Assembly (NCBI GenBank): GCA_049652985.1
Contig: JBASFK010000001.1
Coordinates: 356,131-420,130 of the forward strand
Source of the DNA: UBA7657 sp049652985
Lineage (GTDB): Bacteria; Pseudomonadota; Alphaproteobacteria; Micavibrionales; Micavibrionaceae
Length of the DNA stretch: 64,000 nucleotides
Direction: 5' to 3'
In this document: positions 16,219 to 24,047 of the stretch, piece by piece
Numbering within the stretch: the stretch's first letter is position 1
How the letters are laid out: every line of letters starts with the position of its first letter
Notes under the pieces: generated by a model
The model's database searches: none
Seen by the model: only the letters and a program-made list of their open reading frames with translations
What the model was told of the DNA's origin: nothing
Position numbers and translations under genes: made by a program

Positions 16219-17349
16219 ATGACAAACAGCAAAGCCGCCGTTTACCTCGATTATAACGCCACCGCGCCCCTGCGGCCGGAAGCGATTGCCGCTGTCAATG
16301 CAGCCATGGCCGCGCCGCATAACGCCTCGTCCGTGCACTCCCACGGCCGCGCGGCGCACAAGATGATCGAGGATGCACGTGTACAAATCGCCGCGCTCGT
16401 AAACTGCCCGCCCGCGCAGGTGATCTTCAACTCCGGCGCGACGGAAGGCAACAACACCGTTCTCAAATATTTCGTAGATCAGCGCATCCTTGTTTCCGCG
16501 ATCGAGCATCCGTCCGTTCTCGAAGCCGCGTCCGCCGCCGAAAAAATTCCCGTCGATAAAAACGGCCTCGTCGACCTGAACGCGCTTGAAACTTTACTCA
16601 AGGCAAAAAAAACCGCGCTCGTCTCCGTCATGCTGGTGAATAACGAAACCGGGGTCATCCAGCCCGTCGATAAAATCTCCGCCCTCGCGAAAAAACACGG
16701 CGCGTTCTTTCACTGCGACGCCGTTCAGGCCGCCGGGAAAATTGCCATCGACATGTCGCCCGGCCATATCGATTTCCTCACCCTCTCCGCCCACAAGCTC
16801 GGCGGGCCGCAGGGCGCAGGCGCACTCTGCCTTGGCCTGTGCGGCGTCACGCCCACATTGCTCGACGGCGGCGGACAGGAAAAAAAGGCCCGCCCCGGCA
16901 CACAAAACACCGCTTCAATCGCCGGATTCGGCGCCGCCGCTGCGCTCGCGCTGCGCGATCTCTCCCGCCTCGCCACCCACACCACCACACTGCGCGATAT
17001 ATTAGAAAATGCGTTGCGCAAAATTAATAACGATATAATCATTCATTCTTCACAGGCTCCCCGCGTGCCGAACACCACGCTGTTCTCGCTTCCCCACGCA
17101 TCGTCTGAAACATTGCTCATGGCCTTCGACCTTGAGGGCATCGCACTCTCCAACGGCTCCGCCTGCGCCTCCGGCAGCGTCAAGCCCAGCCACGTCCTTA
17201 AAGCCATGAGTGCCGACTCCGCCGGAACCATCCGCGTCTCCACCGGCTGGGCGAGCACCGAAAGCGACATCGAAAATTTCCTCGCCGCCTTTGAAAAAAT
17301 CACCGCGCGCATGAGCAGGAAAGCCGCGCCAGAGAGAAAAAATGCCTGA
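16219..17349 (+). CDS. Cysteine desulfurase (NifS/IscS family)
   Basis: A 376-residue PLP enzyme that converts cysteine to alanine and passes the sulfur, as a persulfide, to iron-sulfur cluster or thiolation pathways. The PLP lysine is Lys193 in SAHKLGGPQG, the histidine stacking on the cofactor is in IEHPSV, and the catalytic cysteine is Cys316 in SNGSACASGS. The N-terminal YLDYNATAPLRP is a group signature. It overlaps the ferredoxin gene by eight bases, so the pair is almost certainly co-transcribed and co-functional. Confidence 0.93.
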   Translation: MTNSKAAVYLDYNATAPLRPEAIAAVNAAMAAPHNASSVHSHGRAAHKMIEDARVQIAALVNCPPAQVIFNSGATEGNNTVLKYFVDQRILVSAIEHPSVLEAASAAEKIPVDKNGLVDLNALETLLKAKKTALVSVMLVNNETGVIQPVDKISALAKKHGAFFHCDAVQAAGKIAIDMSPGHIDFLTLSAHKLGGPQGAGALCLGLCGVTPTLLDGGGQEKKARPGTQNTASIAGFGAAAALALRDLSRLATHTTTLRDILENALRKINNDIIIHSSQAPRVPNTTLFSLPHASSETLLMAFDLEGIALSNGSACASGSVKPSHVLKAMSADSAGTIRVSTGWASTESDIENFLAAFEKITARMSRKAAPERKNA

Positions 17350-17680
17350 AATTACATTTCTCCAGCCCGACGGCTCGCAACAAACGATTAACGCCGACGA
17401 AAACATTTCCATCATGCATGCCGCGAAGGAAAATAAAATCGACGGCATCGAGGGCGCATGCGGGGGGTGCATGGCCTGCGCCACCTGCCACGTCTATATC
17501 CACCCCGGTTGGGTCATGCGCGTCACCGCCGAGGACAACGAACAATCCGAGGAAGAAATCGACATGCTCGACACCGCCTCCGACATCCGCGAAACCTCGC
17601 GCCTCGGCTGCCAGATCAAGCTCACCGATGCGCTGGACGGCCTCATCGTCGCCCTGCCCGGCACAAAAACAGGCTGGTAG
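17342..17680 (+). CDS. fdx: Adrenodoxin-type [2Fe-2S] ferredoxin
   Basis: A 112-residue electron carrier. The cluster ligands fit C-x5-C-x2-C with Cys40, Cys46 and Cys49 and the fourth ligand Cys90 in RLGCQI, the vertebrate/ISC-type spacing. Ferredoxins of this class donate electrons for iron-sulfur cluster assembly, which fits the overlapping cysteine desulfurase upstream. The acidic segment NEQSEEEIDML is the usual partner-binding helix. Confidence 0.93.
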   Translation: MPEITFLQPDGSQQTINADENISIMHAAKENKIDGIEGACGGCMACATCHVYIHPGWVMRVTAEDNEQSEEEIDMLDTASDIRETSRLGCQIKLTDALDGLIVALPGTKTGW

Positions 17681-17729
17681 TGGAACCTTTTCTTATGTTG
17701 TATGTTTGAGCCTTGGAAGAGGAACCCCC

Positions 17730-17864
17730 ATGCGCACAATCAAACTCGTACTACTACTGCTGTTCACTACCGGATTTTTATCGGCATGCCACCCGGCCCA
17801 TCATGGCCATCCCCACGGCTGCCCGCCCGGCCAGGCGAAAAAAGGCAATTGCTGGAACTACTAA
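17730..17864 (+). CDS. Tiny His-rich lipoprotein
   Basis: A 44-residue precursor. A charged start (MRTIK) is followed by a Leu-rich hydrophobic core and a lipobox FLSAC at residues 16-20. The mature part is only about 25 residues with repeated histidines (HPAHHGHPHG) and two further cysteines, suggesting metal binding (inference). GAAGAGG precedes the ATG. It sits between the ferredoxin and DUF1428 genes on the same strand. Confidence 0.7.
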   Translation: MRTIKLVLLLLFTTGFLSACHPAHHGHPHGCPPGQAKKGNCWNY

Positions 17865-17876
17865 AGGAGAAGCATC

Positions 17877-18266
17877 ATGCCCCGCTATGTTGATGGTTTC
17901 GTCATTCCGATCAGGAAAACGAAACTGAAAGAGTATAAACGCATCGCCGCCGCCGCCGGAAAAATCTGGATGAAATACGGCGCGCTCGAATACGTGGAAT
18001 GTTCCGGTCAGGACCTCAATGTTAAAATGGGCCTGCCTTTCACACGGCTTGCCAAAACCAAACCCGGCGAAACGGTCGTGTTCTCGTACATCGTCTACAA
18101 ATCGCGTAAGCACCGCGATTCCGTGAACAAGAAAGTCATGGCCGACCCGAAGGTGCACGAAATCTGCCCCGACCCGAAAGACATGCCTTTCCCGATGAAC
18201 AAGATGGCTTACGGCGGCTTCAACGCCATGGTCGACCTGACGGCGAAAAAGAAACGCCGCAAATAA
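17877..18266 (+). CDS. DUF1428 family protein
   Basis: 129 residues of the DUF1428 (YbaA-like) ferredoxin-like alpha/beta barrel family, whose function is unknown. Family features are the opening YVDGFVIPI, the GALEYVEC strand, ETVVFSYIVYKSRKHRD and the terminal PFPMNKMAYGGFNAMVDL. The C-terminal Lys/Arg tail is short. AAGGAG lies before the ATG, 12 bases after the lipoprotein stop, so the two may be cotranscribed. Confidence 0.88.
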   Translation: MPRYVDGFVIPIRKTKLKEYKRIAAAAGKIWMKYGALEYVECSGQDLNVKMGLPFTRLAKTKPGETVVFSYIVYKSRKHRDSVNKKVMADPKVHEICPDPKDMPFPMNKMAYGGFNAMVDLTAKKKRRK

Positions 18267-18278
18267 CCGGCGCGAATT

Positions 18279-18827
18279 TTACCGCTCGACCTGCGTCTTG
18301 AGATTGGCAAGGCCTTCCTCGAAATAGCCGCCCATCATGGCATCGCAATCCATGATCAGGCCCATTGCCTTGCTGATGAAATTATTGTCCCAGTCCGTGC
18401 TCCACGTCACATTCGTGCCGCCTTCTACGGGTGCGAGCGTGAATGCCGCCGTGCTCTTGCCCGGCATCGGCCGGGTAAATTCCAGGTCCATCCGCACTTT
18501 CTCGCCCGGCACGCTCTCGGCGATGGTCATACTGCCCGCACCGACTTCATTATTCCCGTCCCAGCGGAACGTCGCGCCTTTGCCCGTGCGCGGACCCTCA
18601 TATTCTATCGCCGCGTTCGGATCCAGATCCGCCCAGGGCGAGAATGAATTCCAGTTGCCGAGGTCATTCACGTAAGCATGAACCGCTTCCGGCGATGCCT
18701 TGACCACCGCGCTCCGCTCGACATGCGTATGATCAGGTTGCAGCGCCACAATAACAGCCAGCACCGCGAGCACGATAACAACACCCACGCCAATCCTGCT
18801 GAGTCTCTTCTTCGTCGCCTCTTTCAT
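18279..18827 (-). CDS. SRPBCC-family membrane-anchored protein
   Basis: 182 residues from the ATG at 18827, with AAAGGA upstream; longer in-frame starts lack family similarity. Residues about 8-28 form a transmembrane anchor (IGVGVVIVLAVLAVIVAL). The rest is a START/polyketide-cyclase-like SRPBCC domain with NWNSFSPWADLDP and the GAGSMTI strand. Such domains bind hydrophobic ligands. The domain should face the periplasm. It converges on the DUF1428 gene. Confidence 0.8.
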   Translation of the reverse strand: MKEATKKRLSRIGVGVVIVLAVLAVIVALQPDHTHVERSAVVKASPEAVHAYVNDLGNWNSFSPWADLDPNAAIEYEGPRTGKGATFRWDGNNEVGAGSMTIAESVPGEKVRMDLEFTRPMPGKSTAAFTLAPVEGGTNVTWSTDWDNNFISKAMGLIMDCDAMMGGYFEEGLANLKTQVER

Positions 18828-18945
18828 GGGGCCAAATCCTTTCGATGTTTCTGTAACAAATATATAAGCCCCCGCGAACCTTTCGTCCAGCCGGGCGTTG
18901 GTGTGAATCCAATCATCCCGAACCCCACAAAAGGAGAAAAATCCC

Positions 18946-19104
18946 ATGCGCAGCACCAATTTCCGCAACGGCCAGGACAAAGGCATGAACAAAGTCAAAG
19001 GTCGCCGCTTCAAAAAATCGGGCGGCCAGTCCGGCGGCACCGGCTACAACGAACACATGGTAGGAAAAGCGCATGACACAGAAGAAACCTGGCACCGGCC
19101 CTGA
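18946..19104 (+). CDS. Small basic hypothetical protein
   Basis: 52 residues, strongly basic and Gly-rich in the middle (KGRRFKKSGGQSGGTGYNE). AAGGAG lies about eight bases upstream of the ATG, which is the main support. No family recognised; nucleic-acid binding is only a guess from charge. The 3' end overlaps the next small ORF by 32 bases in another frame. Confidence 0.5.
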   Translation: MRSTNFRNGQDKGMNKVKGRRFKKSGGQSGGTGYNEHMVGKAHDTEETWHRP

Positions 19105-19228
19105 AGTCGGTCCCACCGGCGGCATGCACAAGGGCGACCGCGCCCGCCAGCAGGCCCCCGAATACGCCAAGCATTCACGCGTGTCAAACAAAGACAATTC
19201 CTTGCGCGCGAAAGATAAAGAGGGTTGA
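19073..19228 (+). CDS. Small hydrophilic hypothetical protein overlapping its neighbour
   Basis: 51 residues, charged and without hydrophobic stretches (GMHKGDRARQQAPEYAKHSR). AGGAAAA precedes its ATG, which lies inside the 3' end of the previous ORF, so translation would be coupled. Not recognised. Confidence 0.45.
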   Translation: MTQKKPGTGPEVGPTGGMHKGDRARQQAPEYAKHSRVSNKDNSLRAKDKEG

Positions 19229-19374
19229 AAATCCCTCCCTTCGGCAACCGCTTTTCTCATTCGCGTCAATGCCCGCAATAGCAACTCATTTATTAATATA
19301 GTTTATGGAATGATCCGCGCGCGCGCGTGTTAGACCTATGCACCAAATGTAGAAACGAACAAGAAAGATAAAAA

Positions 19375-19560
19375 ATGACAAATCAGCAAAATCAACCAGC
19401 CAACAAAGAAAACCCTGCAAACCTGAAGGATCCTAAAAATCCCAATCCTGCAGAGGCTAATAAGGAAGCTTCTAAAGCCGAACCCGGCAACGAAGCACGC
19501 TCCGACGAAAAAGGATCAGGCGCAGCAGACAAGCCAGCCGATAAAAAAGCAGCCGCTTAA
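19375..19560 (+). CDS. Asn/Pro/Lys-rich disordered small protein
   Basis: 61 residues of low complexity, dominated by Asn, Pro, Lys, Glu and Ala, with no hydrophobic residues to make a core; it should be intrinsically disordered. A run of A and G precedes the ATG, and an intrinsic terminator follows 32 bases after the stop, so it looks like a self-contained transcription unit. Its style resembles the 35-residue protein at 50949. A Z-DNA-prone alternating CG tract lies upstream at 19315-19327. Confidence 0.55.
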   Translation: MTNQQNQPANKENPANLKDPKNPNPAEANKEASKAEPGNEARSDEKGSGAADKPADKKAAA

Positions 19561-19592
19561 TATATTCGCCTGATAATCAGGTCTGAAAAATC

Positions 19593-19625
19593 AAAACGCC
19601 GGGGGCATATGTTCCCGGCGTTTTT
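19593..19625 (+). terminator. Intrinsic terminator after the disordered small protein
   Basis: Arms AACGCCGGG and CCCGGCGTT around a short loop, followed by five T. A preceding run of A makes it usable in both directions, which would also serve the convergent AHSA1-like gene. Confidence 0.85.
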
Positions 19626-19648
19626 ATACGCGATAAGTTCTACACACA

Positions 19649-20272
19649 CTAACCAAGTAGCGTTTCGTATTCCCTGACCAGCTGCGCATGCGTCGTCCAG
19701 AAGGGCTGCGGCTTAACGCCCGCCATCTTGTCCGCCAGTATCCCGACATGCGTCTGCCATCCGGCAGTGACGCCCAGCAGAACATCGCGGTTGGTCACGT
19801 TGCTATGAATGATCCGCAGCAGCGTATCTTTCCCGCGCGGCTCCAGCTGGAACTCAACTTCCGTCGGCAGATTGTGGCAGGTAAACGTAAACTTCAGCAG
19901 GCGCGGCTTCTCGATCTTTAAAATCTTGCCGACCATCACATCGCCCTCCCCTTCCTTGCTGCCACAACTGTGATCGTCCTCGCATTTATCCGCGGACTTG
20001 TCCTTACCCGGCGGAAAATCATCCTTGTGCCCGCTCAGCTCCGAATTTTTAAACTCGAACCGCACTTCGCCGCCCACGCGCAGATCCATCGGCCCGCCCG
20101 CGAACCATTCGCCGCGCTTTTTCGCATCGGTCAGATATTCCCACACGCGCTCCACCGGGCCGGGCAGCACCCGCTCGAACTTCAGCGTATCCGGCGCGAT
20201 CAGCACGCCGTAAAGTTTTTTCCCGTCTGTTTTCTTCTGTGCCTGTGCGGAGTTTAAGTTTGTCATGGCCAT
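19649..20272 (-). CDS. AHSA1-type SRPBCC protein
   Basis: 207 residues of the activator-of-Hsp90-homologue-1-like family. The start of the domain, LKFERVLPGPVERVWEYLTD, and the WFAGGPMDLRVGGEVRFEF block are diagnostic. An insertion rich in Asp/Lys/Cys (residues about 75-105) interrupts the usual sheet. Such genes are commonly paired with an ArsR regulator, as here: it overlaps the upstream arsR-type gene by ten bases. Function of the class is unknown; ligand binding is assumed. Confidence 0.87.
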   Translation of the reverse strand: MAMTNLNSAQAQKKTDGKKLYGVLIAPDTLKFERVLPGPVERVWEYLTDAKKRGEWFAGGPMDLRVGGEVRFEFKNSELSGHKDDFPPGKDKSADKCEDDHSCGSKEGEGDVMVGKILKIEKPRLLKFTFTCHNLPTEVEFQLEPRGKDTLLRIIHSNVTNRDVLLGVTAGWQTHVGILADKMAGVKPQPFWTTHAQLVREYETLLG

Positions 20273-20601
20273 AGTTTCCTTTCAGTTTTGGTTGTCTTGT
20301 CTTCGTCACGCAATAACTTTTCAAGCCTGTCGATACGCGGGCTCCAGAATTTGTTCATCCGCTCGACCCATTCGGACAATTCACGCATCCCCTGCGGCCG
20401 CGCGGAATAAACGCGGCTCTGCGCCCGCTTCTCCATCTCCACCAGCCCCGCCTCGCGCAGAATCTTCAGATGCTTCGACAGCGCCGGCGCCGTGAATTCA
20501 AAATGACCGCCGATCTCCCCGGCGCTGAGCTCGCCCTTCAGCGTCAGCATCTCGATAATGCTGCGCCGGCTTGGGTCGGAAAGGGCTGCAAAACTGTCCA
20601 T
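20263..20601 (-). CDS. ArsR-family transcriptional regulator
   Basis: 112 residues with a winged helix-turn-helix: LSDPSRRSIIEMLTLKGELSAGE then FTAPALSKHLKILREAGLV (recognition helix). No metal-binding cysteine pair is present, as usual for the ArsR subset coupled to AHSA1 proteins. It is the first gene of a two-gene operon and probably represses itself; a palindromic TTAATTAA lies in the promoter spacer. The predicted transcription start falls at or next to the ATG. Confidence 0.9.
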   Translation of the reverse strand: MDSFAALSDPSRRSIIEMLTLKGELSAGEIGGHFEFTAPALSKHLKILREAGLVEMEKRAQSRVYSARPQGMRELSEWVERMNKFWSPRIDRLEKLLRDEDKTTKTERKLWP

Positions 20602-20608
20602 TTCTCTA

Positions 20609-20637
20609 TTATTACACCATTCAGTTAATTAAGTCAA
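20609..20637 (-). promoter_or_regulatory. Promoter/operator of the arsR-AHSA1 operon
   Basis: On the minus strand TTGACT (20632-20637) and TAATAA (20609-20614) are 17 bases apart. The spacer contains the palindrome TTAATTAA, a likely operator for the ArsR protein. Transcription should begin at about 20601-20602, giving little or no leader. Confidence 0.6.
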
Positions 20638-20659
20638 CGGTTAAATAAAAGCCCGGATA

Positions 20660-20687
20660 TTGAGATTTTCAGGCCCCGGCGTATAAT
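20660..20687 (+). promoter_or_regulatory. Sigma-70 promoter of the MEDS-domain gene
   Basis: TTGAGA at 20660-20665 and a consensus TATAAT at 20682-20687, spacer 16 bases. The start codon at 20721 is 33 bases past the -10. Confidence 0.7.
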
Positions 20688-20720
20688 CGGGATATAGAAT
20701 CGCATTCGCGGCATCAATGC

Positions 20721-21359
20721 ATGATTTACAAAGGCTCGCCCGCCGTGCAGCTGCCCGCGATCGCCGCGATCCTTTATCAAAAGCTCAACCAGAATTATCG
20801 CTGCCTTTACCTGAACAGCCCGCCGATGGTCGCGGGCCTGCGCTCCACGCTCGAAGGTTTCGGTATGGATGCCGGGAAGGAAATCGACGCCGGCCGTCTC
20901 ATCCTCTCCTCCGAAGCCGCGCTGCAGGCCGACGGTACGTTCGACACCGACCTCATGCTGCAGAAAATCGAGGAGCTTTTGGACGCCGCATTGAAGGACG
21001 GTTACAAAGGCCTGTGGGCCTCGGGCGATATGACCTGGGAATTCGGAAACGAGGACAATCTCGTAAAACTTTTTGACTATGAATGGCAGCTCGAAAAATT
21101 ATTCGACAAACGCGAGGAACTCTGCGGCATCTGCCAGTACCACCAGGACACGCTGCCCGCTGAAAGCCTGCGCCAGGGCCTCTCGCTTCACAGGCTGATC
21201 TTTGTCAACGAAACCATGTCCCTCATCAATCCGCACTATCTTGAATCCCGCGACCACGCGCAAAAAGCCGCCGCCAATCCTGAGTTAGACCACGCCGTCA
21301 TCGATCTCTGCGAAACGAACCAGCAGAATTTATCACCCGCCCGCAAAGCCACCCGCTAG
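20721..21359 (+). CDS. MEDS-domain sensory protein
   Basis: 212 residues of the MEDS (DcmR sensory) domain, a RecA/KaiC-like fold first noted in methylotroph and methanogen regulators. The sequence follows the pattern of the family: YQKLNQNYRCLYLNSPPMV, a central KDGYKGLWASGDMTWEFG and CGICQYHQDTLP. No DNA-binding domain or kinase is fused. It has its own consensus promoter. It is divergent from the ArsR operon, with about 120 bases between. Confidence 0.8.
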   Translation: MIYKGSPAVQLPAIAAILYQKLNQNYRCLYLNSPPMVAGLRSTLEGFGMDAGKEIDAGRLILSSEAALQADGTFDTDLMLQKIEELLDAALKDGYKGLWASGDMTWEFGNEDNLVKLFDYEWQLEKLFDKREELCGICQYHQDTLPAESLRQGLSLHRLIFVNETMSLINPHYLESRDHAQKAAANPELDHAVIDLCETNQQNLSPARKATR

Positions 21360-21467
21360 TGGCTAATAATCCTTTGAATTTAAAGAAAACTTTAAAAAGC
21401 GACATTATAACACCCTAAGATAAACAGATATCTTAATTAGCTGCAGCCTTTTGTTTAAATTGGACGT

Positions 21468-21647
21468 ATGATGGAAAAAGATTCAGCAATTACCTCACCA
21501 AAAAACCAGCCTTCCGCGAAATGGGGCGAGGCTGCGAATGCTGGTTTTCAAATACTTCCAGACGTTTTGCTTAAACATCAGAAAGATCTCGATCTCAATC
21601 CAACTGATTTAGTGGTTTTGATTAATTTGACGTCATACTGGTGGTAG
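21468..21647 (+). pseudogene. Truncated helix-turn-helix protein gene
   Basis: 59 codons matching the N-terminus of a phage/plasmid-type HTH protein: KWGEAANAGFQILPDVLLKH then LNPTDLVVLINLTSYWW. In relatives the WW is followed by an Ala-Asp segment and the DNA-binding helices. Here WW is followed at once by TAG (21645-21647), then Ala-Asp-Ile-Glu and a second TAG, so the rest is lost. Best read as a decayed gene. Confidence 0.6.
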
Positions 21648-21837
21648 GCGGATATCGAATAGACCAGAAGGCTTCGATTTAATCCCGGGCCACGAACCTA
21701 TAAGGATCGCTAAAACCGACCGGGTTATCCGAGAAAACGGGACTGTGGTTCCGGGTCTGCGTGTCTGGTTCGTGATTGCAGATGACACCCAAGTATCGTT
21801 GCTTTATGCCGAAGAAATCCCCCACCTCGAAGAGTAG
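21648..21837 (+). pseudogene. Remnant ORF without a start codon
   Basis: An open frame ending at a TAG at 21835-21837 with protein-like content (PGLRVWFVIADDTQVSLLYA), but no ATG, GTG or TTG near its 5' end except a late GTG. The C-terminal strand pattern loosely resembles RelE/ParE-type toxins; that is weak. It overlaps the next small gene by 32 bases, a common arrangement in mobile islands. Confidence 0.3.
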
Positions 21838-21967
21838 GGCGCAGCCCGATAAATTCGTCCAAGCCGCCAAAGAACACGGCTGCGATGAATCCGAAAAGGC
21901 TTTTGACGAAAAGCTGAAAAAGATTTCGAAGACAGAGCTAAAGTCTGAACAGTTAATTAAAGACTAA
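21806..21967 (+). CDS. Small conserved-looking protein (Cys-Asp-Glu motif)
   Basis: 53 residues. A basic start (MPKKSPTSKSR) leads into DKFVQAAKEHGCDESEKAFD, a pattern I have seen in small alphaproteobacterial accessory-region proteins of unknown function. It begins inside the preceding remnant and its last 11 bases overlap the convergent 182-residue gene. AT-rich compared with the chromosome backbone. Confidence 0.5.
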   Translation: MPKKSPTSKSRAQPDKFVQAAKEHGCDESEKAFDEKLKKISKTELKSEQLIKD

Positions 21968-22505
21968 AAGTTTCCCAAGATGCATCAAACGCTTCTTTAT
22001 CGATGCCTGTTATATGACCGTTATCCTTCAACTTTAATGCAGCACCCGCGAACAGAAATTGATGTGGTCCAGCACCCCATGCATCTTTAATGCAAGTGGG
22101 TTTTTCTATTGCGTTGGGAAGAAGTTTAAAGGTCTCCGCGCTTTTAACGATAACACTAGTTGCTGTTGTTAAAGGATGGCCATGAATTATGTCGTAGCCT
22201 TTTTCTTTAAGTTGGCTGAACTGCCATCTGCTTCCATCCGGATTTCCGGGTACGTAAACATCATCAGGGTTATGAACGTTAACAAAAATAGCATCGCCTT
22301 TTTGAGCGATATAAGTTGATTCAACTTGGCCCGCTTTATTTCTTGTTACAATTTCTTCGCCGCCCTGCGCTTCTTTCACAAGCGTTTCCGCTTTCTTGCG
22401 CCCACGCGAAGAAGCCTTATTAAAATCGACATGTACTTCGTCGAGGACAGAACATTCAATTCCGTCAGGGCTTTGAATTGTTTCAGAAAGATAGGGGAGC
22501 TGCAT
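21957..22505 (-). CDS. Hypothetical protein, AT-rich gene
   Basis: 182 residues, soluble, not confidently recognised. The central part has AQKGDAIFVNVHNPDDVYVP followed by a Tyr-Asp-Ile-Ile-His-Gly segment, which loosely recalls PGDYG-type domains; I do not claim membership. GC is clearly below the flanking genes, and A/T-ending codons are common. AGGAG precedes the ATG and a good promoter lies just upstream (22529-22557), so it is likely expressed. It appears to be intact cargo of the small AT-rich island at 21.4-22.5 kb. Confidence 0.6.
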   Translation of the reverse strand: MQLPYLSETIQSPDGIECSVLDEVHVDFNKASSRGRKKAETLVKEAQGGEEIVTRNKAGQVESTYIAQKGDAIFVNVHNPDDVYVPGNPDGSRWQFSQLKEKGYDIIHGHPLTTATSVIVKSAETFKLLPNAIEKPTCIKDAWGAGPHQFLFAGAALKLKDNGHITGIDKEAFDASWETFSL

Positions 22506-22528
22506 TGTGATTTCTCCTGCTTTCTAAG

Positions 22529-22557
22529 ACTTTAGGCAATATGTATAATTATGTCAA
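22529..22557 (-). promoter_or_regulatory. Promoter of the AT-rich hypothetical gene
   Basis: On the minus strand a perfect TTGACA (22552-22557) and TAAAGT (22529-22534) are separated by 17 AT-rich bases. The leader to the ATG at 22505 is about 17 bases and includes AGGAG. Confidence 0.65.
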
Positions 22558-22732
22558 GAAACAGGACTTTGGTTAGTGAAGTATATAATTAGGTCTTTCA
22601 CCCCACCCCCTCCCCCAAATCTGCACGGAGTGAAACCGGATTGCCCTTCAAAATCAGCCCCTTGGCAAAAACACCCCCTCGCTTTGCAGCCATATTTGCT
22701 TTTCGCCCCCTCCCGCCCCTATATTCCCCCAA

Positions 22733-23860
22733 ATGAAAAACAGCCTCGGCATAACGAAAGAACCCAAAGATACCCGCGTGGTCGTCGCCATGTCGGGCGG
22801 GGTCGATTCATCCGTCGCCGCCAGCCTGCTGCACGAGGAAGGCTACGACGTCGTCGGCGTCACGCTGCAGCTCTACGATCATGGGCAGGCCACGTCGAAA
22901 TCCAAAACCTGCTGCGCCGGCCAGGACATCCACGACGCCCGCCGCGTGGCCGATGCGCGCGGCTTCCCGCATTACGTCCTCAATTACGAAAGCAATTTTC
23001 GCGAGTCGGTCATCGACGATTTCGCCGACAGCTACATGCGCGGCGAAACGCCCATCCCCTGCGTGCGCTGCAACCAGTCCGTCAAGTTCCGCGATTTACT
23101 GCGCGTCGCGAACGATCTCGGCGCCGACTGCATGGTCACCGGCCATTACGTGCAGCGCATGAACGGCGACCAAAGAAACAATGGGCGGGCCGAGCTTCAC
23201 CGCGCCATCGACGACACGAAAGACCAGAGCTATTTCCTCTTCGCCACCACGCAGGATCAGCTGGATTTCCTGCGCTTTCCCCTCGGCGGCTGGACAAAAG
23301 ACATCACGCGCAAACACGCCGAGCGCCTTGGCCTCCTCACCGCCGACAAGCCAGATTCACAGGACATCTGTTTCGTCCCCGGCGGCGATTACGCGAAGAT
23401 CGTGAAAAAAATCCGCCCCGAGGCGGAGAAGCCCGGCGAGATCGTCCATATCGACGGCCGCGTTCTGGGCACGCATGACGGCATCATCCATTTCACCATC
23501 GGCCAGCGCAAAGGCCTCGGCATCGGCGGCGGACATAACGACGATAACAACCCGTTCTATGTTCTGCGCATCGACCCCGCGAAAAACCAGGTCGTTGTCG
23601 GGCCCAAGGAAGCGCTGGCGAAAGATGTGCTCCATATAAAGGACTGCAACTGGCTGAGCGCTGAAACGGACGCGCCCGTGACGGTGAAATTTCGCTCCTC
23701 GATGAAACCCGTTCCCGCCTCGATCCGCCGCACGGATAACGGCGCGGAAATTACGTTGGAAGCGCCCCAATACGGCATCTCGCCCGGCCAGGCCTGCGTC
23801 TTTTATGCGGGGAGCCGGGTGCTGGGCGGCGGCTGGATTTCTGGCACGGGCAAGTTATAA
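22733..23860 (+). CDS. mnmA: tRNA-specific 2-thiouridylase MnmA
   Basis: A 375-residue ATP-dependent enzyme that thiolates C2 of U34 in Glu, Gln and Lys tRNAs, the partner modification to that made by MnmC/MnmD at the left edge. The PP-loop is AMSGGVDSSVAA, the first catalytic cysteine is in CVRCNQSVKF, and the second is in DSQDICFVPGGDY. The C-terminal beta barrel (ISPGQACVFY) is complete. A sulfur donor such as the cysteine desulfurase at 16.2 kb is needed upstream in the pathway. tRNA-Met follows. Confidence 0.96.
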   Translation: MKNSLGITKEPKDTRVVVAMSGGVDSSVAASLLHEEGYDVVGVTLQLYDHGQATSKSKTCCAGQDIHDARRVADARGFPHYVLNYESNFRESVIDDFADSYMRGETPIPCVRCNQSVKFRDLLRVANDLGADCMVTGHYVQRMNGDQRNNGRAELHRAIDDTKDQSYFLFATTQDQLDFLRFPLGGWTKDITRKHAERLGLLTADKPDSQDICFVPGGDYAKIVKKIRPEAEKPGEIVHIDGRVLGTHDGIIHFTIGQRKGLGIGGGHNDDNNPFYVLRIDPAKNQVVVGPKEALAKDVLHIKDCNWLSAETDAPVTVKFRSSMKPVPASIRRTDNGAEITLEAPQYGISPGQACVFYAGSRVLGGGWISGTGKL

Positions 23861-23909
23861 GGAAGGGTTGCAAAATCCGTCCGAAAAGGCCATAAAACCC
23901 TCGCACCAT

Positions 23910-23984
23910 GGCGGTGTAGCTCAGTGGTAGAGCAGAGGAATCATAATCCTTGTGTCCGGGGTTCAAATCCCTGCACCGCCACCA
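23910..23984 (+). tRNA. tRNA-Met (CAU)
   Basis: 75 bases including an encoded CCA. Acceptor arms GGCGGTG and CACCGCC pair fully, and the anticodon stem GAGGA/TCCTT encloses CAT with the flanks typical of elongator tRNA-Met. The initiator (CG-rich anticodon stem with three G-C pairs) and the lysidine-type Ile tRNA look different, so elongator Met is preferred. Confidence 0.9.
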
Positions 23985-24047
23985 TTTACCCCCATATCAT
24001 TGTATGCAAAAAAGCTGACGATATTGGCTTTTCAGGCTGAATCAGCG

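Noticed and set aside
22576..23478. 300-codon frame overlapping mnmA in another frame
   Set aside because: Almost entirely Arg/Pro/Gly from the shifted mnmA frame.
23910..23984. Lysidine-type tRNA-Ile (CAU) or initiator Met
   Set aside because: The anticodon stem and acceptor resemble elongator tRNA-Met, and the initiator three G-C pairs are missing.
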